Below, one piece after another: positions 17,992-24,537 of a stretch of DNA of 64,000 bases (positions within the stretch are counted from its first letter, which is position 1; each line of letters begins with the position of its first letter). The position numbers and the translations under genes were made by a program. The notes beneath the pieces are model-generated. The model was not told the origin of the DNA. It did not search any database and saw only the letters and a program-made list of their open reading frames with translations. The stretch spans positions 1 to 64,000 of the forward strand of contig CAKPZC010000005.1 in the NCBI GenBank assembly GCA_934203355.1, read 5' to 3'. Source of the DNA: an uncultured Prevotella sp. Lineage in GTDB: Bacteria; Bacteroidota; Bacteroidia; Bacteroidales; Bacteroidaceae.

Positions 17992-19095
17992 ATGACATTA
18001 TATCCGAAATTAATAATGGACGCGCTTGCCACCGTCACATATCCTGGCACAAAGAAGAACCTTGTAGAGGCAGAGATGGTAGCCGACAACCTGCGCATCG
18101 ACGGCATGAAAGTGTCGTTCTCACTTATTTTCCCACGCGACACCGACCCCTTCCTCAAGTCAACAGTCAAGGCGGCTGAAGCAGCCATACACTATCATGT
18201 GTCGAAAGAAGTGGAAGTGACCATTTCAACAGAGTTCCTGTCTAAGCCACGCCCCGAGGTGGGCAAGATGCTTCCCAACGTGAAGAACGTAATTGCTGTA
18301 AGCTCTGGCAAGGGCGGTGTGGGCAAAAGCACCGTTGCAGCCAACCTCGCCATTGCCCTGGCACGCTTGGGCTACAAAGTGGGACTTCTCGACTGCGACA
18401 TATTCGGTCCATCGGTGCCAAAGATGTTCCAGGTAGAGGATGCACGCCCATTCGCAGTGAAAAAGGACGGTCGCGACCTTATCGAACCAATCGAGAAGTA
18501 TGGCATCAAGTTGCTCTCTATCGGCTTCTTCGTAAACCCCGACACAGCTACTCTTTGGCGTGGTGGCATGGCTTCAAATGCATTGAAACAGCTCATAGCC
18601 GATGCTGACTGGGGCGAACTCGACTACTTTGTGCTCGATACTCCTCCGGGAACAAGCGACATACACCTCACTCTGCTACAGACGCTCGCTATTACGGGTG
18701 CCATCATCGTGTCGACACCACAGAACGTGGCACTTGCCGACGCTCGCAAGGGCATCGATATGTATAGCAACGACAAGGTGAACGTGCCTATACTCGGACT
18801 CGTGGAGAACATGGCGTGGTTCACTCCTGCCGAACTCCCCGAAAACAAATACTACATCTTTGGCAAAGACGGATGCAAGAACCTCGCAAAGGAGATGAAT
18901 GTACCACTTCTCGCACAGATTCCTCTCGTGCAGAGCATTTGCGAGAATGGCGACAACGGAACACCCGCTGCACTCGACAACAACAACATCACAGGACTGT
19001 CGTTCATAAACCTCGCACAGGCTGTGGTGACAGTGGTTAACCGTCGCAACAAGGAGCAGGCTCCAACCAAGATTGTAGAGACACACAATCAATAA
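17992..19095 (+). CDS. mrp: Mrp/NBP35 family P-loop ATPase, iron-sulfur carrier type
   Basis: A 367-residue protein. Residues 1-85 form a MIP18/DUF59-like domain. The ParA-like ATPase follows with the deviant Walker A GKGGVGKST at 107-114, LLDCDIFGPSVPKMF (switch I) and YFVLDTPPGTSD (Walker B). Mrp proteins carry Fe-S clusters to apoproteins. The usual C-terminal CPxC cluster ligands after ENM are absent here (ENMAWFTPAELPENKYYIFG), as I recall for Bacteroidota homologues, so cluster binding by that motif cannot be assumed. The next gene starts 20 nt downstream on the same strand. Confidence 0.92.
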   Translation: MTLYPKLIMDALATVTYPGTKKNLVEAEMVADNLRIDGMKVSFSLIFPRDTDPFLKSTVKAAEAAIHYHVSKEVEVTISTEFLSKPRPEVGKMLPNVKNVIAVSSGKGGVGKSTVAANLAIALARLGYKVGLLDCDIFGPSVPKMFQVEDARPFAVKKDGRDLIEPIEKYGIKLLSIGFFVNPDTATLWRGGMASNALKQLIADADWGELDYFVLDTPPGTSDIHLTLLQTLAITGAIIVSTPQNVALADARKGIDMYSNDKVNVPILGLVENMAWFTPAELPENKYYIFGKDGCKNLAKEMNVPLLAQIPLVQSICENGDNGTPAALDNNNITGLSFINLAQAVVTVVNRRNKEQAPTKIVETHNQ

Positions 19096-19115
19096 AAAAC
19101 AATACTCATACAAAT

Positions 19116-19937
19116 ATGAAATACGCCGAATACATTAAACAAATAGAAATCGACTCACTGTGGAGCGGACGCCGCCACGTTGTGTGGAACCTTGACCGAC
19201 AGGTGAATATCCTGAGCGGTGTAAACGGCGTTGGAAAGAGTACTATATTAAATAAGGTGGTGAAGGGACTCTCCGCTGGCGGCGAGTTCCCGAGCCATAT
19301 GCTCAAGGGAGTAAGACTTAAGGTGGAGCCCGAGGACGCCAAGTGGATACGCTACGACGTGATTCGCTCGTTCGACCGCCCCATCATTAATCTCGATTCC
19401 CTCGGCAAATTCAACACCCCACTCGGTGAACTTGCCACCGAGCTCGACATGCAGCTGTTCTTCCTACAACGCAAGTATCTCGACTATCAGGTGAACATTG
19501 GCAACCGCATCATAGCCTGTCTGCAAAGCGGCGAAGCCGACGCGGCACAACGGGCAAAAGATATTTCATTGCCAAAGAAGCAATTCCAAGACATCATCGA
19601 CGACCTGTTCTCGGAGACTGGCAAGAAGATTGTACGCACTGAGAACGAGATTCGTTTCTCACAGATTGGCGAGATTCTGAATCCCTACCAACTGTCGAGT
19701 GGCGAAAAACAGATGCTCGTCATTCTGCTGACGGTGCTTGTGGAAGACCAAAACCCCTACGTGCTATTTATGGACGAGCCAGAAGTGAGTCTGCACATCG
19801 ACTGGCAACAACGACTCATCGACATCATACTGACTCTAAACCCTAATGTGCAGATAATTCTCACAACACATTCACCCGCAGTGATAATGAACGGATGGAC
19901 CGATAGAGTGACGGAAGTGAGCGATATAACCGATTGA
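19116..19937 (+). CDS. Compact ABC-type AAA ATPase (AAA_21/OLD-like)
   Basis: A 273-residue SMC/ABC-like ATPase with Walker A GVNGVGKST (35-43), signature LSSGEKQ (193-199), Walker B LFMDEPE (217-223, D220/E221), D-loop SLHIDWQ and H-loop TTHSP (H252). The region between Walker A and signature is only about 150 residues, so there is no long coiled coil and no fused nuclease. It lies 20 nt after mrp and 50 nt before the DUF4435 gene. ATPases of this class work with TOPRIM proteins in OLD and PARIS systems. AriA of PARIS is, from memory, distinctly longer. A housekeeping DNA or RNA role in Bacteroidota is equally possible. Confidence 0.85.
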   Translation: MKYAEYIKQIEIDSLWSGRRHVVWNLDRQVNILSGVNGVGKSTILNKVVKGLSAGGEFPSHMLKGVRLKVEPEDAKWIRYDVIRSFDRPIINLDSLGKFNTPLGELATELDMQLFFLQRKYLDYQVNIGNRIIACLQSGEADAAQRAKDISLPKKQFQDIIDDLFSETGKKIVRTENEIRFSQIGEILNPYQLSSGEKQMLVILLTVLVEDQNPYVLFMDEPEVSLHIDWQQRLIDIILTLNPNVQIILTTHSPAVIMNGWTDRVTEVSDITD

Positions 19938-19941
19938 GCTA

Positions 19942-19986
19942 GCCGCAACCATTCAACACTCCACATTCAACATTCAACATTCAAAA
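19942..19986. repeat. Second CAACAYTC repeat patch
   Basis: GCCGCAACCATTCAACACTC at 19942-19961 is identical to 17952-17971, followed by further CATTCAA units up to the next start codon. It fills the gap between the ATPase and DUF4435 genes. Confidence 0.8.
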
Positions 19987-19987
19987 T

Positions 19988-20986
19988 ATGGCCAAACGAC
20001 TGCGCGACAACATAACGTCGCAATACATAGAGGCTGCCAACAGGTTGAACTCGCTGAAGGCACGCCGACGCATCGTAGCTTACGTGGAAAGCTACGACGA
20101 CATATTCTTCTGGCGGTCGATTTTGTCGCGTTTTGAGAACGACGACCGCTACTTCGAGGTGATGTTGCCTTCGCGCTTGGAGCATCTGGAGCGGGGCAAG
20201 AAAGCGGCAATGATGAGTCTCATTGCCGACGGGGCTGTGGGCAAGGACATGATAGCCTGTGTCGATGCCGACTACGACTATCTGTCGCAAGGCTCTACAC
20301 CCACATCGAAGGCTATTCTCGAAAGTCCGTTCATCTTCCACACATATGCCTATGCCATTGAGAACATGCAATGCTACGCTCCGTCGCTACACGAAATATG
20401 CGTGGCTGCTACACTCAACGACCGACAGGCATTCGACTTCAACGGATTTTTCGCCGAGTTCTCCTCTGCCATATTCCCACTGTTCGTGTGGAACGTTTGG
20501 TCCTACCGCACTCTTGCCACTCCAAGATTCTCCATATCCGACTTTCTGCATGCCATCGAGATGGGAAACATATCGCCCGATACTGCCTTCAACCAACTCG
20601 CCACACTACGACGACGCGTGGCAAGTCGCGTACGACAGCTACAACGACAACACCCTGAAGCTAAAGAGAGCTACGCTAAGGTGAAAGAAGACATCAAGCG
20701 GCTTGGCGTGATGCCCGAACAAACATACATGTATATTCAGGGGCATCACCTCTTCGACAAAATTCTGATGCCACTCATGCGCAAATTGTGCAACCAACTG
20801 ATGAGAGAACGAGAGCGGGAGATTTCTCACCAAAGCGTCCACGCCACACAATACCACAACGAACTGTCGTGCTACTCATCGAGTGTGGGCGACGTGCAGC
20901 TCATGCTAAGGCGCAACATGGGATGTATGGCATCTAACCAATATCGACAGATTGTAGCCGACCTTGAAAGCTACTTGAATAGTTAA
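19988..20986 (+). CDS. DUF4435 protein with TOPRIM-like catalytic residues
   Basis: A 332-residue DUF4435 protein. The N-terminal half reads as a TOPRIM fold: first strand RRIVAYVES with the acidic residue E34, GKK at 70-72, then the strand MIACVDADYDYL giving D93-x-D95, and HTYAYAIENMQCY afterwards. In characterised TOPRIM nucleases and AriB of PARIS these positions bind the metal. The C-terminal half is helical with many Arg and Lys residues, ending in a segment resembling LMLRRNMGCM. It follows the ATPase by 50 nt on the same strand, so a two-protein ATPase-nuclease complex is inferred. No nuclease activity is shown by sequence alone. Confidence 0.85.
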   Translation: MAKRLRDNITSQYIEAANRLNSLKARRRIVAYVESYDDIFFWRSILSRFENDDRYFEVMLPSRLEHLERGKKAAMMSLIADGAVGKDMIACVDADYDYLSQGSTPTSKAILESPFIFHTYAYAIENMQCYAPSLHEICVAATLNDRQAFDFNGFFAEFSSAIFPLFVWNVWSYRTLATPRFSISDFLHAIEMGNISPDTAFNQLATLRRRVASRVRQLQRQHPEAKESYAKVKEDIKRLGVMPEQTYMYIQGHHLFDKILMPLMRKLCNQLMREREREISHQSVHATQYHNELSCYSSSVGDVQLMLRRNMGCMASNQYRQIVADLESYLNS

Positions 20987-21252
20987 GGAGTTAAGCCAAA
21001 TGTTTTTAATTGCTATAAATTAAACAATAATACATTGAAGTTTCGCATGTACGGAAGTTATAGTAGTTAAAGAAGTTATCACTCCCTTAGGTCGTTAGAA
21101 GTTCTTGCTAAGGCAAGCGGCAAAGCCGAGCAATAGCCAATAGCTTTTTTTGTAGTATATTTAACTATAAAGCATATGGCTTTAACATCTCTAACTTCTT
21201 TAAATTCTTTAACTTCCCCATTTGCAAAGTTGAGTAATACATAAACAGAAAA
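20987..21252. repeat. Gene-free stretch with a TAACTTC-type inverted repeat
   Basis: No gene was seen. GGAAGTTATAGTAGTTAAAG at 21053-21072 (arm continues to about 21078) is nearly complementary to the segment at 21197-21222. Between them lies CGGC-AAA-GCCG near 21119-21129, the same mini-hairpin as in the cluster at 17.85 kb. So two elements share the plan arm, GGCAAAGCCG, inverted arm. Confidence 0.65.
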
Positions 21253-21285
21253 GGCAGCGAGACGTATCTATTACGACTCGCTGCC
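21253..21285 (-). terminator. Intrinsic terminator of the small-peptide gene
   Basis: GGCAGCGAG at 21253-21261 pairs with CTCGCTGCC at 21277-21285, and CGTA pairs with TACG inside. On the minus strand the stem is followed by TTTTCTG. It lies 54 nt past the stop of the 29-residue gene. Confidence 0.85.
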
Positions 21286-21339
21286 TAATTATTTTAACAA
21301 CTTACCAAATTTTCTCTTTTCTGACTGACTACAAGTGAG

Positions 21340-21429
21340 TTACTTCATGTCAATCTGTTTGCTCAAATTTATGGCCTGTGCCAAAGTTATTGCCACTACA
21401 GCCAAAATCAACATAGTTACCATAATCAT
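21340..21429 (-). CDS. 29-residue single-pass membrane peptide, unrecognised
   Basis: This ORF is very short. ATG at 21429 opens a 29-codon frame ending in TAA at 21340-21342. The product has a hydrophobic segment MIMVTMLILAVVAITLAQ followed by the polar tail AINLSKQIDMK, the pattern of a single-pass membrane miniprotein. A GAAAGG-like ribosome site lies just upstream. A full-consensus promoter (21488-21519) and a strong intrinsic terminator (21253-21285) frame it with nothing else in between. That makes it a self-contained transcription unit and is the main reason to believe it. I do not recognise the family. It is not KdpF or CydX by eye. Confidence 0.65.
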   Translation of the reverse strand: MIMVTMLILAVVAITLAQAINLSKQIDMK

Positions 21430-21487
21430 TTACCTTTCTTTTAATTTGTTATCCTTTAATTGTATCCTTTATCTTGTTTTGACGATG

Positions 21488-21519
21488 CAAAGATACAAAC
21501 AGTAAGCTGTGTTCGCAAA
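21488..21519 (-). promoter_or_regulatory. Promoter of the 29-residue membrane peptide
   Basis: On the minus strand TTTG (21519-21516), a 20-nt spacer, then TATCTTTG (21495-21488). A perfect match to the local consensus, with a leader of about 50 nt. Confidence 0.8.
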
Positions 21520-21576
21520 CAATAAGAAGAAAACTTACACTTTTGCCGTTTTTTGTTGATGCAAGTCAACAAAAGG

Positions 21577-22671
21577 CTACTTTTCCGACACTACTTTCTC
21601 TACATACTGCTTCATTTCAGCCTCATGCTCCTTAGCTTTGAGGAAGAGATGCCACTGGTTGCGAGCGCGAGTAAGGTTGTGCTCGGGATACTTACACTTC
21701 CAGTAGTGGTCGCCATTAAGGTAATCCCAGAGGAAGCGAACAGCCTGCATGTAGGGGAAGAGTTCGGCGGCATAAGGCAAAAGAGAGATCTCGAGCGGGC
21801 TGAGGAAGTTCGAAGCCGACTCAATATATCCGCGGGTGAAAGCCTCGAAGATGTCCATACGGAAATCTATCTTGTCGAACTCAGGCGAATCCTCGGCAAT
21901 GGTGTTGGCTGCTGTGCGCAGGAAGTCGCCATAGTCGCTTACGAAGAGCGACGGCATTACGGTATCGAGGTCGATAACACAAAGCACACGTCCCTGCTCG
22001 TCGAACATCATGTTGTTCACCTTGGTGTCGCAGTGGCACACATGCTTCTGCAACTTGCCCTCGCGGAAGAGTCGCTCGCCAAGACACATCTCCTCGCTAT
22101 ATTTCTCAAGCTCGTTGATGAAGTCGCTCACTCCTGCAACACGTCCAGCGCGATCCTCCTTCACAGCCTGTCGCAACTGATCGCGACGCAACTCCATGTT
22201 GTGAAAATCGGGTATAGTCTCGCCCAGTCGGTCGGTGATATCTGCCACCTGCGACTCAAACTTGCCGAACGCCTTTCCTGCATCATACGATGACTCGGGT
22301 GTCACCGTCTCCACTGTCACGGCACGCGGGATAAACACCGACATGCGCCAGTATTTGCCGTCGTCGTCACGATAGTATGTCTTTCCGTTGTCAGCCTTGG
22401 CAAATGTGAGCACACGGCGGTCGATGTCGTCGGCTCCCTCCTCCTCGAGTTTCTTGCGAATATGAGTAGTCACCTCCTCGATGTTGTGCTGCAACAGGTC
22501 GACATTAGTGAATATGGAGTCGTTGATGCGTTGCAATACATAGTCGGGAGCGTCGGTCTCGGCTGTTGTCACTTTATAAGTGTCGTTGATGAGTCCGTTG
22601 CCAAGCGGTTTTATCTCGCTGGCGTTGCCACTTATCTGGAAGTGACCGATGATTTGTTTGAGATTGTCCAT
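21577..22671 (-). CDS. NahK-like aminosugar kinase (APH fold)
   Basis: A 364-residue protein of the aminoglycoside phosphotransferase fold. The start NGLINDTYKV is the nucleotide-loop equivalent. The catalytic Brenner motif is HCDTKVNNMMFD (about 213-224) and the metal motif is CVIDLDTVMP. This combination and the length of about 360 match N-acetylhexosamine 1-kinase (NahK) relatives, which phosphorylate GlcNAc or GalNAc at C1. That would suit an organism with GH20 hexosaminidases, but the substrate cannot be read from the sequence. It follows rmuC by 32 nt and is probably in the same operon. Confidence 0.75.
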   Translation of the reverse strand: MDNLKQIIGHFQISGNASEIKPLGNGLINDTYKVTTAETDAPDYVLQRINDSIFTNVDLLQHNIEEVTTHIRKKLEEEGADDIDRRVLTFAKADNGKTYYRDDDGKYWRMSVFIPRAVTVETVTPESSYDAGKAFGKFESQVADITDRLGETIPDFHNMELRRDQLRQAVKEDRAGRVAGVSDFINELEKYSEEMCLGERLFREGKLQKHVCHCDTKVNNMMFDEQGRVLCVIDLDTVMPSLFVSDYGDFLRTAANTIAEDSPEFDKIDFRMDIFEAFTRGYIESASNFLSPLEISLLPYAAELFPYMQAVRFLWDYLNGDHYWKCKYPEHNLTRARNQWHLFLKAKEHEAEMKQYVEKVVSEK

Positions 22672-22703
22672 GTTGATTTGTTTTTAATATATTATGTATA
22701 GAT

Positions 22704-24143
22704 TTATTTACTCATTTCGTCCTCGATGAACATTGTGTCGTCCATTTCGGCAAGCGTCTTCTTCTTTTTGTTTTCCTGTGCGCCTGCCTTCAGCAGTTTC
22801 TTTGCTGCCGTGATGATGCTTGCACCGCTGTCGGCGGTAGTTATCTTCAATTTCGACATCTTTTTAACAGTGTCGTTCATGCTCGCCTCCACGTCCATGA
22901 ATCGTATGCCGAAGTCCTGCACGCGGTCAATCACCGTGTTGGCGGCATCCATCATGGTTTGTTGGTTATTGAGTTGTCTCACCTGTGTCCACATCATTTC
23001 CAGCACACGCAAGTTCATGTACATCGTCTGTGGTCCAAGAATCATCACTCCCTGGTCGTAGGCCTCGCGCCAGAGCGTACTGTCGTTGAGCAACGCCAAG
23101 TTGAGCGCGCCTTCAATTGGCACATACATTATGGCAAAGTTGAGTTTGTTGTATCCATTTGGCAGGAATTTGGTATATTCCTTCTTAGCCAACCGCTTCA
23201 CCTGTGCCCTAACACTGGCGATGTGCGATTTCAGATATTCGGTCTTCTCCTCAGTGCCATCCTCAGCGTTCATGTAACGCTCATAGTCGGTGAGCGACAT
23301 CTTCGAGTCAACCACCACATGTCGGTTGTTAGGGAAATGCAGTATAAAGTCGGGTATCAGTCCACGTCCGTCGTCGCCCTTAGCCTGTTTGCCAGCCTTG
23401 TCCTTCAGCGTCTCTTGAGTGTCAAACTGCTCCCCCTCTTTCAGTTCGAGGTCTTCAAGCAATTGCTTCAGTTTCAACTCTCCGAAGTTGCCCTGCACTT
23501 TTACCTCTCCTGTCAGCGCACGAGTCAATCTATCGGCGGTCTCGCCCAGCTCGGCACTCTTTTGCATGTTTATCTTTATAGTCTCGTCGAGGCGAGTGAT
23601 AGCCTCATTCTGCTGTTGCTTCGACTTGTCGAGAGCCTCCTGCATATCCTTCAGACTTTGCTGTAGAGGGTCAATGATTTTCGACACCTGCTCGCGGTTT
23701 CGCTCGCCGAGCTCCTCTTGTCGGCGTTTCAGCACCTCCTCGGATGTGGTCTGCATCTGTTCGCGTATCAGCTTCATCTGACTGTCAATCTGCTCCTTGT
23801 TCATCAGCCTCAACGCCTCTATTTGCTTGTCAGCCCCCTCCTTTGTTTGCTCAAGTTGCCTATTGTGCGATGCTTTCAGTTCGTCTATCAACGAGCGATA
23901 GTTGTCGGCATTCGCCTTCTGCACGTCACGTTCAGACGTAAGCTTAGTGATTTGTTCATACTGACGCATAAGCATGTCTTCCTGAGTTTTTATCTTCTCG
24001 TTGAGCTGTGTTATCTGAGAGCGCAGACTATCGGTTAGCTCCGAGTTTTCTATATGGTTTCCCTTATTCTTACTACCCAAAAGAAAACCAACAACAACCA
24101 TTATAGCTGCTGCAACTATAGTTATTATTATATATCCTACCAT
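22704..24143 (-). CDS. rmuC: DNA recombination protein RmuC
   Basis: A 479-residue protein with an N-terminal transmembrane segment (YIIITIVAAAIMVVVGFLLG), a long coiled coil (about residues 35-200, rich in Glu, Gln and Lys), then the RmuC nuclease-like core (GNFGELKLKQLLEDLEL, IPDFILHFPNNRHVVVDSKMSLTDYERY, MYVPIEGALNLAL). RmuC limits DNA inversions in E. coli and is predicted to be a membrane-tethered nuclease. A TATTTTTG box at 24182-24189 (minus) may drive rmuC and the NahK-like gene. Confidence 0.93.
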   Translation of the reverse strand: MVGYIIITIVAAAIMVVVGFLLGSKNKGNHIENSELTDSLRSQITQLNEKIKTQEDMLMRQYEQITKLTSERDVQKANADNYRSLIDELKASHNRQLEQTKEGADKQIEALRLMNKEQIDSQMKLIREQMQTTSEEVLKRRQEELGERNREQVSKIIDPLQQSLKDMQEALDKSKQQQNEAITRLDETIKINMQKSAELGETADRLTRALTGEVKVQGNFGELKLKQLLEDLELKEGEQFDTQETLKDKAGKQAKGDDGRGLIPDFILHFPNNRHVVVDSKMSLTDYERYMNAEDGTEEKTEYLKSHIASVRAQVKRLAKKEYTKFLPNGYNKLNFAIMYVPIEGALNLALLNDSTLWREAYDQGVMILGPQTMYMNLRVLEMMWTQVRQLNNQQTMMDAANTVIDRVQDFGIRFMDVEASMNDTVKKMSKLKITTADSGASIITAAKKLLKAGAQENKKKKTLAEMDDTMFIEDEMSK

Positions 24144-24537
24144 TTTTTTTGATTATTACACATCATTTTGCTATTCATTTACAAAAATACCATTTTTATT
24201 TGGCATTGAGCACAAAAAAGTAAATAATTATCAACACGAAAGAACTATCTTTGCTCTACATACAATAGTCGTCACATATCAAACACCTCTCCAAAAGCAG
24301 GAAATAAATATGCTGTAAAGTATATACATATTAGAAGGCAAAGTAATATATATTAGTTGACCAAGTAATACATATTAAAAGGCAAAGTAATATATATTAC
24401 TTTAAAACGCAATTCCACTCGTCAACTTGTCCACTCGTCAACTTGATAATTAATATTTATTGTGTGTATTGTTTTTTTATTGTACCTTTGCATAAATAAC
24501 AAGCAACCCGATAATTCACCAAAAAACATTACAAAAA
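24144..24537. repeat. Divergent intergenic region with AT-rich and 16-nt repeats
   Basis: AAGGCAAAGTAATATATATT occurs at about 24335 and 24379 (period 44). The second copy is part of the perfect 18-nt palindrome AAGTAATATATATTACTT (24386-24403). CACTCGTCAACTTGTC is tandemly repeated at about 24416-24445. No gene was seen. These may serve the antiporter promoter immediately downstream. Confidence 0.65.
24460..24490 (+). promoter_or_regulatory. Promoter of the CPA2 antiporter gene
   Basis: TTG at 24460-24462, a 20-nt spacer, TACCTTTG at 24483-24490. The GTG start is 47 nt downstream. Confidence 0.75.

Noticed and set aside
19116-20986. A canonical PARIS defence system
   Set aside because: The ATPase is shorter than AriA as I recall it, there is no sign of horizontal transfer, and the genes follow mrp directly. 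Only the relationship is claimed.
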